DNA from: Paracamarosporium sp. OC-R06-R3
Taxonomy: Eukaryota; Ascomycota; Dothideomycetes; Pleosporales; Didymosphaeriaceae
Reading direction: 5' to 3'
DNA length: 18,171 nucleotides
NCBI GenBank assembly: GCA_019828545.1
Contig: JACVRA010000096.1
Location: 149,007-167,177, forward strand
Made by a program: the position numbers and the translations under genes. Positions 9,686 through 18,171 of the stretch are shown piece after piece. Under the pieces are notes generated by a model. The model had not been told where the DNA came from. It ran no database searches and saw only the letters and a program-made list of their open reading frames with translations. The number at the start of each line of letters is the position of its first letter. Position 1 is the stretch's first letter.

Positions 9686-10201
9686 TGTTACAAGCACACG
9701 GGATACCAACAGGGGACTAGTAAGTAGTAATGCGAAAGGCAAGAGGCCTAAAGGAATAAAATAAAGAATAGGCTATAAGCATTAGGATTACCAAGGTCCG
9801 ACGTCACGTAATTATTCCCCCGCCAAGGAAAGGTTCTCTCTAGAGAACTATAGCTTAGTAGGAGAACTAAGGGTTCTCCTACTAAAAGGCAATTCCCCTA
9901 GGATAACAACGTTAGCCTAGGAGGACGAAGGATGGGACGACTAGTATATAGTCTAGGAGGATCTCTATACTTTTCCTATTCTTTATAGTTAACTTAACTT
10001 ATAGCTAAATTATAAACACTTCTTTTATATAAGAATAATTAGTCTTTAACTACTACGTTGCTAAGTGTTACTACACTTAGTTAAGCTTTCTATACCTCTT
10101 TATTAAACACGCTTTTCCATCACTAAAGTCCACGGCTCCGTTGCGATTAAATCCTATCGTCTTAGTACGGATTAGACTAGGTATATAACACCCCGTTAAC
10201 A
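9686..10201 (+). mobile_element. solo LTR of the C family (516 bp)
   Basis: A full-length LTR, TGTTACAAGCACACGGG to CCCCGTTAACA, with intact TGTTA...TAACA termini. It is flanked by CTATT at 9681-9685 and 10202-10206. It has no internal element sequence, so it arose by LTR-LTR recombination of an inserted copy. TATA box at 10026-10033. The LTR palindrome is kept with one mispair. Insertion is in the 3' tail of element A, in the same orientation. Confidence 0.95.
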
Positions 10202-10206
10202 CTATT
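10202..10206. repeat. target-site duplication of the solo LTR, right copy (CTATT)
   Basis: Pairs with 9681-9685. Confidence 0.93.
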
Positions 10207-10539
10207 AGAACTTATTAAACGTAGCTATTTATTTTTTTATTTTATATTCCTTTGCGTGTCTTCTACAGGGAGTTTGGCAAAGGTTAGCTTTAAAAAGCAA
10301 AGTATTTTAGTAGGGAATAGGCTAACAAAATTTCTTAAGTTAAAATTTAAAATTAACTACTAAGGAAGAAAGAAATATCTATAGAATAGAGTCTATTTAG
10401 TAAAGAGTTTATATAGGGTAATACCTATTTAGTCTTATTAGAGCTAAACGGCGCCTAATAGCCTCTATTAAAAGCTAATAGCTAAAAGAAATATCTAAAA
10501 TGCTTAATAAGAGTAAGATATTACCTAGGGGTATTATAA
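10207..10539. other. non-coding part of element A 3' region
   Basis: No frame or repeat was recognised. A short pocket at about 10250-10300 (TTTGCGTGTCTTCTACAGGG...) keeps TG and CA dinucleotides and looks less mutated than its surroundings. Confidence 0.3.
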
Positions 10540-11898
10540 CTAATTTTAAAAACTATAAAACGCTAGAAAATCTCCCTCTATAACTAAATCCTACCGAAAA
10601 TGTAGTTAATAGGGCCTATTGGCGCCTATTGGTGCCAGATAGTGCTAAAGGGCCCCTAGGGGCGTCTAGGGAATACTTATCTACTATGTCTTATTAAGAG
10701 CGTCCTAGGTAGCCTTTTAACTCTTATAGTTGTGGGTCTACTTTTTTAAGATCTACGTAAAGGGCACAACGCGCTATACGTTGTAATAGACCTTAGTACA
10801 CTAGTTTAGCTCCTTTAGAAGCTAGTTAGTAACTACCTTATAGGTATTACCTTTCCTATTCTCCTAGGGTTCCACTACGAGATTCTTGGTAGGTACGGCT
10901 ATTAGGGTGTTATAGAGCTTATCCTTCTAACCTTAAATGCAGAGCTCCTCCTAGGTGTAGGTAGGCTAGACTAGAGCATTAATAGGGGTTGTAATAAGGC
11001 TAGGCCTAGCACGGCTCTTCTTTTTAAGGTTAGTCGGCTTATTCTAGCGCTTAAGACTAGACATTTATGCTAGTTAGCGCCTATTAGGCCTTAGTTAGCC
11101 CCTATAGGCTAATTTAGGCCTTCTTACCTTTTGAGGTAATATATTTAAACCTAGAGTAGTATATTAGTCTTAAATTGTTTTTATACGCTACTATTTATTA
11201 TTGCTATACTTACGGGAGCGCTCTACTATACTAGATTAAGTATAATAAGTATAGAGGTTTAACTAACTATTATATAACTAGTAATACTTACTATAGCTAC
11301 CCTTATAAGTAGCTTAATAGGCCTTCTCCTTAAGAATACCTACTAAGTTAGTAAGAAGCTTATTAGTGCGTAAAATAATGTCTAATACCTTTTAATAGGA
11401 CCTATTAGTCCTTAAGTTACCTAAAAGGGTCTAAGTATAGCTAGTTTAACTTTTACGTACCTTACGCTCTACTATAGTTTTATTCTCTAGAGTAGGCTTA
11501 AGAATAAAAGTTATAGCATTATAGGTAGTACTACTAATGTCTTAGAGGTATTAAATGTCTTTTAGAGGAAACTAGAGTATATTAAGACCTAATAGAGTTT
11601 AGTAGTATTAGATAAGGCTAAATAGCCACCTTTAAATATATACTCTTTATAAGGGAATACTTACTACATAGTAGGCCTTTTTAGTTACCTAATATTAGTA
11701 ATATTATAAATAGATCTTGTTGTCTACTTTATTAGAAACTTAGAAAGGGATTTAGTTAATATCTTTAGTTAGAAACTTATAGCAGCTAACCTTTAGCTTA
11801 CCCTTAAACATAGCTAAGATATATTTAATATAGTATAAGTTAAAAGTAACTAGCTTATTATTTACATAATATATATTACACTAGGCAAGGGTTAACAT
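10540..11898 (-). pseudogene. long antisense reading frame in element A 3' region, unknown protein
   Basis: On the minus strand one frame runs from ATG at 11898 to about 10540 (roughly 450 codons). It is interrupted only by TAA/TAG, with no TGA or frameshift seen. A second in-frame ATG lies at 11064. The downstream part is protein-like: a basic stretch (S-L-K-R-x-N-K-P-T-N-x-K-K-K-S-R-A-R-P), then P-T-Y-T-x-E-E-L, then V-P-T-K-N-L-V-V-E-P and V-V-T-N-x-L-L-K-E-L-N. I do not recognise the family. It lies between A's chromodomain and its probable 3' LTR, opposite in sense to pol, which parallels the antisense gene of element C. It could instead belong to an unrelated element inserted there. The start and stop are uncertain because RIP creates false stops. 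Confidence 0.45.
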
Positions 11899-12471
11899 TG
11901 TTAATTAAAGACTAATAGGGACTAATAGAGCTAAATAGAACTAATAGTAGACTAATAAAAGAAAGTTATTACTACTTATAATTATTAGTACTAGTTAAGT
12001 CCCTATAGACCTATACAGCTCTAAGGATACTTACATTAATAGAAGTAAATATATAATAGCTAAGATAAAGAGTTAGTAGTATAGAAGTCTAAAGAAGCAA
12101 AGTCTTTATACTAAGAAGTTAGTATACATTAATATATAATAGCTAATTAGCTATACTACTTACTAAGTTGCCTAATTAAAGAGACCTAAAGAGAATAAGG
12201 AAGTTAGGTATAAAGTACTTAAGATATAGGTTAGGACCTATATGTATTAGCATTAGGCCTATATATACTAGTATTAGGCGGCATTAGTTACGTACTAGAC
12301 TGGCCTAACATATAACTAACCCTAGGTAAGAGGTGCTAATATAGGTTAAATAAGGGTTATATTTAGTTTAGCTAGGCCTAACCTAGACTTATTAAAACCT
12401 AATATTCTTAAGTACCTAATATTATAGTAGGATATATATGCCTAAGTAGCCTTAGGGTAAGTCTACCTATT
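11899..12471. other. unassigned AT-rich stretch before the 204-bp LTR
   Basis: No coding frame with recognisable motifs was found on either strand. It contains short degenerate repeats of GACTAATAG/GAACTAATAG type (about 11910-11960) and several TTAGGC/GCCTAA-rich pieces near 12250-12300. It would contain the promoter of the antisense frame if that is a gene, but no convincing TATA context could be separated from the TA-rich background. Confidence 0.3.
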
Positions 12472-12483
12472 AAAGGAGGATAA
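12472..12483 (+). other. polypurine tract before the 204-bp LTR
   Basis: AAAGGAGGATAA directly precedes the LTR at 12484. No such tract precedes the sister LTR at 12959, so the first copy is read as a 3' LTR and the second as a 5' LTR. Confidence 0.55.
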
Positions 12484-12687
12484 TATTATATAGGTAGGTA
12501 AAGAGTACCTATTTTTACCCTATATAGGATATTAGGGCCTATTAGGCCCTAATAGAATACGTTAGGTAATAAGGGGTTATATTATATTAGAGCTAATAAA
12601 AATAGTTAGCTAGTAATTTATTTATCCTATAATCTATTATTAATTTTCTTAAGTTAAGTTTATATTACTACTACCTATAACCTAACA
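12484..12687 (+). repeat. probable 3' LTR of element A (204 bp)
   Basis: Termini are TATTA...TAACA (TG to TA by RIP). It is colinear with 12959-13162 with no indel; the 11 differences counted are all transitions. A purine tract abuts its left side. The start contains a near-palindrome, TATATAGGTAGGTAAA...TTTTTACCCTATATA. Its link to element A rests on position and orientation, because A's 5' LTR lies outside the window. Confidence 0.6.
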
Positions 12688-12958
12688 CTTACTCCTTTAG
12701 GACCTTAAAAAAAAGACTAAAATTTCTATTACTTTTAATATATAGTTTATAAATAATTATCTTAGCTTTTTTATAATTAAAGGCTACTATATTAATAATA
12801 ACTAATAACTTTAGGATAGGCTACTTAATTTTATTTTAACTTAGAAAAGATATACTAGTATTTTTATAGTAATAAAAATTCTTTAAATTTTATTAACTAT
12901 AAATATAGTATAGTAACTACTAGTAATTACTTATAATAATATTAATAATAATAGTATA
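12688..12958. other. spacer between elements A and B
   Basis: 271 bp of very AT-rich sequence with ATTAATAATA-type runs near its right end. No gene, repeat or terminal structure was recognised. If the tandem-element model is right, this is the only non-element DNA in the window. Confidence 0.4.
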
Positions 12959-13162
12959 TATTATATAGGTAGGTAAAGAGTACCTATTTTTACCCTATAT
13001 AGGATATTAAGGCCTATTAGGCCCCAATAGAATACATTAGGTAATAAGGGGTTATATTATACTAGAGCTAGTAAAAATAGTTAGCTAGTAATTTATCTAT
13101 TCTATAATCTATTATTAATTTTTTTAAGTTAAGTCTATATTGCTACTACCTATAACCTAATA
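12959..13162 (+). repeat. probable 5' LTR of element B (204 bp)
   Basis: Sister of 12484-12687, termini TATTA...TAATA. It has no purine tract on its left and gag downstream on its right, as expected of a 5' LTR. Its target duplication cannot be tested because the 3' end of B is outside the window. Confidence 0.6.
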
Positions 13163-13409
13163 TTTAAATTACTCTTACTTTTACGTAAGTAGTCTAGACT
13201 AACTTACCTTTATAGACTCTAAATAGGCTAAATCTAGAAATAGCTAGGCCACCTAAGACTCTTATATTATAGTCTTAGTAGATAATGTTAATTTAATAAG
13301 TAAAGATATATAATTAACTTTGTCTTTAATAACTCCTCCTCTTCTTTATTAACTAACGACAACCTACGCTAGTCAACGCCTACTAGCGCCTAATAGCCTA
13401 AGAGAGGAC
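13163..13409 (+). other. element B leader
   Basis: Lies between LTR and gag. The bases after the LTR (TTTAAATTACTC) show no clear tRNA primer-binding site. A patch at about 13365-13425 with repeated CTAACGACAAC/CCTACGCTAG motifs is less AT-rich. Confidence 0.35.
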
Positions 13410-14640
13410 TAGCTAACGACAACTATAATTAATTAAGATATAATAGACAACGGTACGTTTAGTAATCTAAATATAGCCTTTAAATAGCTAAGAAATAAAA
13501 GAAATACTATAGAACTATAGTATATAAATAATATTTAGCAATACTATAAGTTAGGCAACGCTAGTATACTCTTTAAGTTTATATAAAATACTATATAGTA
13601 GTAAGGAGCTATAAAGGCTCCCTCTTTATAGCTACTAATATAAAAGTAGCCTTATAAGTATACACAAAAGGATTATTATAACTTTAACTAATAAAAAGAT
13701 AATTATAAACTTTACTTTTAAGCCTTAAAAATATATTTTATTAGTAAATAAATAAAGGTTAATTATATTTTATAATTTATCTTTAACGTTCTTTATATAG
13801 CCTAAAAGACTAAGGTCTAGTCCTAATTATTAATAGATCTATTCTAGAAGGAGATATAGGAGGTACTAAAGGAAAAGATGCTTTAAGTATTAGAATTTTC
13901 TAAAGAATAACGCCAATTAGTATATAATTAATTAAAATAGTACTAATAGAGGTTAGGCTAGGCTCTTTTAAACTTATTAAACTATCTTTAGAGCTATTAA
14001 GAGGAGTTAAAGGTTACTAATGTTAAATATTAAAAGTTAAAGTTTATTAATTACCTCTTTTTATATATTTAACAACGTCTATAGATAATTCTACTAGAAC
14101 TTAAAACAATAATATTTAACATTAAGCTTTAGGCTTTAATTATTTTTAAGACAGAAAAATTATTTATAATAAGGGCTATTTCCTTAGCCTAAGGATAACT
14201 ACTTAAAAACTAATAGTAGAAGTTAGAAACTAGGGGGAGCAATAGACCTTAAAAGTAAATAAAGAAAACTAGTAAGTAAGGTAATAATTTAAAAAGGAGT
14301 AGAGTAGTACTATTAAAACTTATTAAGTTTAATAATATACTAATATACTATTATTATAATAAAGTAGAATATATCTACCTAGACTATCCTACTCTTAATA
14401 AGGTAGTTACCCTTAGGTTATAAGATACTAAGGTAGATAAAGAAAAGTTACACCTATTAGAAAAAGATAAGTAGTAGAAGGACTTATAGTAGCCCTATTT
14501 ACTTATATTAATTTAATTATAAACTATATTAACTAAGTTCTAAAGGTCTATAAAATAGGCTTATTATTTAACTAGCTATATAAGTAGCTAAAAGGGATAC
14601 TTACTTTTAGGACTAGAGTTAAATAAGAGTTTATAAAAGT
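13410..14640 (+). pseudogene. gag: element B gag with zinc knuckle, RIP-degraded
   Basis: One frame (codon starts divisible by 3) is traceable from about 13443 to about 14640 with TAA/TAG stops only. The middle is rich in Gln/Lys/Leu, capsid-like in composition. A CX2CX4HX4C zinc knuckle is at 14346-14387; its Cys and His codons are now TAC/TAT (Tyr), followed by P-T-L-N. The 5' limit is uncertain and the start codon is not identifiable. Protease follows in the -1 frame. Gag would form the particle shell and bind genomic RNA. Unlike element C, only about 85 codons follow the knuckle. Confidence 0.75.
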
Positions 14641-14990
14641 TTTAGTAAACTTTACGTCTACCCTAAACCTCCTCTTCTTAGTAAAGGCTAAATAGTTAGG
14701 GGTAGACGTAACGCTTTTAAATAATCTACTTATAAAAGTAGTAAATAGGTCTTAAATAATAATATACAGCACTATAGTCCTTAATATAAAGCTTATAAAC
14801 TCTTAAGGATAAAAGTAGATTTAAACGTTACTATTTATAGTAGTAGACCTTTTAAAGTATAATATATTCTTAAGTTTACTATAATTTAACTAAATAAACC
14901 TAAAGGTAAACGTTGTAAGTTATTAAATCCTTTTTTAAAAGGAGATTAAGGGACTGTATCTCCCCTTTAAGAAGATTACTATTAAAGGTA

Positions 14991-14995
14991 TAGAG
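14991..14995. repeat. target-site duplication of the inverted solo LTR, left copy (TAGAG)
   Basis: TAGAG precedes the LTR and is repeated at 15513-15517. Confidence 0.93.
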
Positions 14996-15165
14996 TATTA
15001 ACGGGGCAATACGTACCTAGTCTAATCTATACTAAGGTAGTAGGGTTTAACTATAGTAGAGCTATAGACTTTAGTAATAGAAAAGTAGTTTAGCAATAAT
15101 ATATATTAAGAAGCTTAATTAAGTACTAAGGTACTTAATAATGTAGTAAGAGAAGACTAATTGTT

Positions 15166-15173
15166 CTTATATA
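15166..15173 (-). promoter_or_regulatory. LTR TATA box in the inverted solo LTR (TATATAAG)
   Basis: Same sequence and context (ACTTCTTTTATATAAGAACAA on the minus strand, give or take RIP changes) as the other three C-family LTRs. Confidence 0.6.
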
Positions 15174-15267
15174 AAAGAAGTGTTTACAATTTAGCTATAA
15201 TAAGTAAGTTAACTATAAAGAGTAGAAAAAGTATAGAAATCCTCCTAGACTATATACTAGTTGTCCT

Positions 15268-15512
15268 ATTTTTTAATCTTGTCCTAATTCTTCTGTAATT
15301 CCTCTACTCCCTAGGAGCACTTAGATTGTCCTAATCCTTTTGCCAAGAGGGAGCATCTATAATCTGTCTGCCAAGAGGGATTATAGTCACGTGCCTCTTG
15401 ATGACTTATCTTGCCCTATAGGGTTCCTTTGTCTAGATCGGCGCTGGTTCTCTTAAGCCCCAATGCCTTATACTTATTAACCCTTGGTTGTTCCTTTCTT
15501 GTGCTTGTAACA
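15268..15512 (-). promoter_or_regulatory. divergent U3 with direct repeat and CACGTG box
   Basis: Contains a 12-bp direct repeat, TGCCAAGAGGGA, at 15341-15352 and 15369-15380. An inverted CAAGAGG/CCTCTTG pair (15373-15379 and 15394-15400) brackets CACGTG at 15388-15393. The segment keeps many CA and TG dinucleotides. The motifs resemble transcription-factor sites of an LTR enhancer; no factor is assigned. Confidence 0.45.
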
Positions 15513-15517
15513 TAGAG
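15513..15517. repeat. target-site duplication of the inverted solo LTR, right copy (TAGAG)
   Basis: Pairs with 14991-14995. Confidence 0.93.
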
Positions 15518-15936
15518 GAGTTTAATCGTACACTTTAAAACCCGTATACAGCCGTTTATGCTTGTGTAGTGTTAGGTATAGGCAACTTGGCACTAAATAG
15601 ACCTACTGGCCCTAAAGAGGGACTAATACTAGATATCTACTCTAAGTTTAAGGACTTTAGCTCTAACAAGGACTATAAAGCTATACTAGATTATAATAAA
15701 AATAATTTATATATAAAGCTTAAGTTAGGCTAGTAACTACTATATTTTTCTATATATAACCTTATAGTTTCTAAATTAGAGACTCTTTAAAAGTATATTA
15801 AAGAATACCTTGTAAAAAGTTAGATTTATTATTTAAAATCTTTAGTAGGGGCACTAATCCTCTTTGTAAAGAAAAAAGATAGTAGTCTTAAGCTTTATAT
15901 AGATTATTAAGGACTTAATAAAATTATAATTAAGAA

Positions 15937-15938
15937 NN
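15937..15938. other. two undetermined bases (N) in B reverse transcriptase
   Basis: The RT frame is remainder 2 before the Ns and remainder 0 after them. The conserved block expected between L-N-K-I-I-I-K and the A-K-V-F-T-K-I line is mostly missing, so the Ns probably mark a collapsed or misjoined assembly point, not two unread bases. Confidence 0.7.
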
Positions 15939-18171
15939 CTTAAATAGGCTAAAGTCTTTACTAAGATCAACCTAAAAGAGGCCTATTACTAAGTATAAAT
16001 AGTAGAAGGTAATAAATAGAAAATAGTATTTAAAACCTATTACGGCTATTTTAAATATCTAGTAATGCCCTTTAGACTTACTAATACGCTAGCCTAGTTT
16101 TAGGGCCTTATTACTTAAGCACTGGCTAGATTAATTAACGTTAATTACATTATATACCTAAATAATATTTTAATCTTTTCGGACATAGAAGAGGACTACG
16201 TACGTTATATCTAGGAAGTCTTACAATAGTTGTAAGAAGCAAAGCTATTTATTAATATAAAGAAGTATAAATAGTACACTAGTACTATAGAGTACCTAGG
16301 TTTTATTATTATAGCTAAAGGGCTAACTATTAACTTAAATTAAGTTAAAGCAATCTAATTATAGCCTATATTAACTTATATATATAATATAAGAGTATTT
16401 ATTAAATTTATAAACTACTATTATAGATTTATTATTAATTTCTCCTAAATAGTACTTCCTTTTACTAGTTTAATAAAGAAAGGTCTAAATAGCGCCCGTT
16501 AGGGGCCAGCTATAAAGAGGAAGGAGAGCATTTACCTAGAATTAAGGCTAAAGGGTTATTAAGCTTTTTAAGACCTTAAAGATACATTTTTTAACGTACT
16601 AATACTTACTTACTATAAGAGTAGTAGAAAGATATATTTAAAGACTAATACTTTTAAAGGGGCAATTAACGCCATTTATAGCTAATTAATCCCTAATGGG
16701 GACGGGCGGGTGATATAGTGGCCTATTAATTTCTTTTTAAAAAAACTAAATACTACTTAGTATTATTATAATATATACAACAAAGAGCTACTTACTATTG
16801 TTAAAGGTATTAAATACTAGCATTAGTATTTATAAGGACAACGTTTTAAGGTCTTAATAGACTATAATAACCTATAATAGTTTATAGAGATAAAGATGCT
16901 TATAGAACGTTATATTTAATCTTACTTAACCTTATTTAAGTATAATTTTATAATAACTTATTATATAGGATTTATAAATCTAGTAGACGGATTATCCCAA
17001 CGCCTAGACTATATACTTATAGTTAGTAAGCTTAAGTAAAAAAGCAATAAAGCTTTTATACGACCTCTAGCCAAGATATTATCTTAGTAGAAAGGTAATA
17101 AAACTCTTGTATTTATAGTTACTACTAAATTAAATAGTATAAAGAAGTAAGATTAGACCCTAAGAAACTAGATTTATAACTTTAAAAGGAAGGATAGGGA
17201 GATAGTAGAATCTTAGTCCTTAAAAGACTAAAAGAAACTAAAACTTAAAAGTTTAAACTTATTAAGGGATAATATTAATAATTTAGTATTAAGTAGTCCT
17301 AATATCCTTTATTTAGAACTAATAAAATCTAGGTAAATTAAAATAACCTAAGAATACCTAAACGTAATTAAGAGCTACTATAATAACCCTTTCTTAGGAT
17401 ACTTTAGTATTACTTAAACCCTTAAGTAGGTTTAATAACGTTATTATTAGACTAAAATAGCTAAAGATGTATTAGATTATATTTATAACTATAAATACTA
17501 TTAAAGAGTAACTATAAAGAAATATAAGTTATACGGCCTTCTTTAGATACTACCTATTCCTAATAGGCCTTAGTAGTATATAATAATAGATTTTATTACT
17601 AATCTACTCTTAAGCTAATTTATAGGAATAATATACGACGTAATCTTAATTATAGTAGACCGTTTTTTAAAAATAGCCTATTATATGCCTATATAAATAG
17701 ATTGGGACGGTACTAACCTAGCTTAAATATAAATTTAAAAGGTAATTTACTTATACAATAACCTAAAAACGGTACTATTAAATAGAGGCCTAATAATAAG
17801 ATTTTACTATTAGGATATATTTTACTACTACTTAAACTTATAGTGCATCTTAACGTTTACTTTCTACCCTTAAATAAATAGATAGACTAAGTATTAAAAC
17901 TAGACTTTAAAATAGTATTTTTAAATCTTTTATTTTCTTAAATAGGATAATTAGGCCTTATAGATATCCTTAGTAGAGTTTATTTATAATAATAGTTAAT
18001 ACTTATTAACTAGCTATACTCCTTACTAAGTTTGCTTTAGCTATAACCTAACGGAGCCTAATTAGCCCTATTAGCCCTTAAGAGATAGAGAGAGCCCTAA
18101 AGGTTTTTAAATAACTAAAAAACTACTAAAAATTAAAGCATAAGTATATAAGAAACTTAAAGTAGTATAAA

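Larger units (their letters stand above)
1..12687 (+). mobile_element. Ty3/gypsy (chromovirus-type) element A, 3' portion, split by two insertions
   Basis: The left edge of the window lies inside the reverse transcriptase/RNase H connection of this element. Its parts are RNase H and integrase at 1-2012, the end of integrase with a chromodomain at 9265-9483, a long 3' region to 12471, a purine tract at 12472-12483, and a probable 3' LTR at 12484-12687. Element C (2013-9259) and a solo LTR (9686-10201) interrupt it, each flanked by a 5-bp duplication of A sequence. The coding frame rejoins exactly when C and one TAGAG copy are removed. The 5' half lies outside the window. Assignment of 10207-12687 to A is inferred from order, orientation and the purine tract, and is less certain than the coding part. 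Confidence 0.75.
14996..15512 (-). mobile_element. inverted solo LTR of a divergent C subfamily (517 bp)
   Basis: Read on the minus strand it starts TGTTACAAGCACAAG (15512) and ends CCCCGTTAATA (14996), flanked by TAGAG on both sides. The minus-strand 3' part (plus 14996-15267) matches the other C-family LTRs, including TATATAAG and the CTAGTATATAGTCTAGGAGG block. The minus-strand 5' part (15268-15512) is unrelated to them beyond the first dozen bases. No internal element sequence remains. Confidence 0.92.
12959..18171 (+). mobile_element. Ty3/gypsy element B (same family as A), 5' portion to integrase
   Basis: It begins with the 204-bp LTR, then leader, gag with zinc knuckle, protease, RT, RNase H and integrase, and is cut by the window end. 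From 16396 it aligns with 1-1776 of element A at a constant offset of 16395, so the two are one family. An inverted solo LTR splits it at 14996-15512. The window ends before B's chromodomain. Confidence 0.8.
14609..18171 (+). pseudogene. pol: element B pol: protease, RT, RNase H, integrase (partial), interrupted and RIP-degraded
   Basis: Protease begins in frame 2 with V-L-V-N/D near 14639-14650, the degenerate active-site line. Later lines include V-V-D-L-L-K-Y-N-I-F-L near 14850. The frame is split at 14995 by a solo LTR plus duplication (522 bp, a multiple of three) and resumes at 15518. RT shows L-F-V-K-K-K-D at 15860-15880, Y-I-D-Y at 15896-15907, and YLDD as Y-L-N-N at 16155-16166. At 15937-15938 two N bases replace several expected codons, and the frame changes there. 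RNase H starts near 16398. The integrase triad sits at 17589 (Asp), 17781 (Asn for Asp) and 17889 (Lys for Glu), the same substitutions as in A. The window ends inside the integrase C-terminal region. Confidence 0.88.

Noticed and set aside
12484..13162. A small non-autonomous LTR element (two 204-bp LTRs, 271-bp interior)
   Set aside because: No matching target duplication flanks the pair (GATAA against TTTAA), the purine tract is before the first copy and not the second, and gag follows the second copy.
14618..15640. In-frame insertion of the inverted solo LTR as a domesticated protein segment
   Set aside because: The 522-bp addition is a multiple of three by chance; the LTR read in that frame is full of stops and has no protein-like character.
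1..18171. Numerous TAA/TAG codons as evidence of a reassigned genetic code
   Set aside because: Cys>Tyr, His>Tyr, Asp>Asn and Glu>Lys changes at invariant sites and transition-only differences between copies show mutation (RIP), not code reassignment.
1..18171. tRNA, rRNA, CRISPR array, bacterial or phage genes
   Set aside because: No cloverleaf, rRNA core motif or spaced repeat array was seen; all recognisable coding is Ty3/gypsy.

Overview
The window is a block of nested, mutation-degraded LTR retrotransposons, most likely from an AT-rich heterochromatic compartment of a filamentous ascomycete (Pezizomycotina). The sequence is dominated by TA dinucleotides, and CA and TG are rare over most of its length. 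Reading frames with clear retroelement motifs carry many TAA and TAG stops where Gln (CAA/CAG) or Trp (TGG) is expected. Cys and His positions often read as Tyr, and Asp as Asn. Related copies differ almost only by C/T and G/A transitions. This is the signature of repeat-induced point mutation (RIP). No intact protein-coding gene, tRNA or rRNA was recognised.

Layout, all supported by terminal repeats or reading frames: (1) Element A, a Ty3/gypsy chromovirus on the + strand, enters from the left at the end of reverse transcriptase. It runs RNase H - integrase (1-2012), resumes at 9265 with the integrase end and a chromodomain, continues through a long 3' region, and probably ends at a 204-bp LTR (12484-12687). 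(2) Element C, a complete second-family Ty3/gypsy element (2013-9259, two 516-bp LTRs, 5-bp TAGAG target duplication), is inserted inside A's integrase. It has gag, pol in the -1 frame, a chromodomain, and an antisense gene for a Zn2Cys6-like protein just before its 3' LTR. (3) A solo LTR of the C family (9686-10201, target duplication CTATT) sits in A's 3' tail. (4) After a 271-bp spacer, element B (same family as A) starts with a 204-bp LTR at 12959. It continues gag - protease - RT - RNase H - integrase to the window end. Its positions 16396-18171 align with 1-1776 at a constant offset. (5) A solo LTR of a divergent C subfamily lies in inverted orientation (14996-15512, target duplication TAGAG) inside B's protease-RT junction.

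How the parts relate: A and B are the older substrate and C-family elements jumped into them. Both families carry chromodomain integrases, which in known chromoviruses favour H3K9-methylated chromatin, so repeated nesting in silenced DNA is expected. The points most worth a second look are the antisense Zn2Cys6-like gene with its own TATA box in a RIP-sparse island of C, a second long antisense frame in A's 3' region, an in-phase A-AAA-AAC slippery heptamer at the C gag/pol junction, a long Cys/His-containing extension of the C Gag, and a sharp RIP boundary inside the inverted solo LTR.
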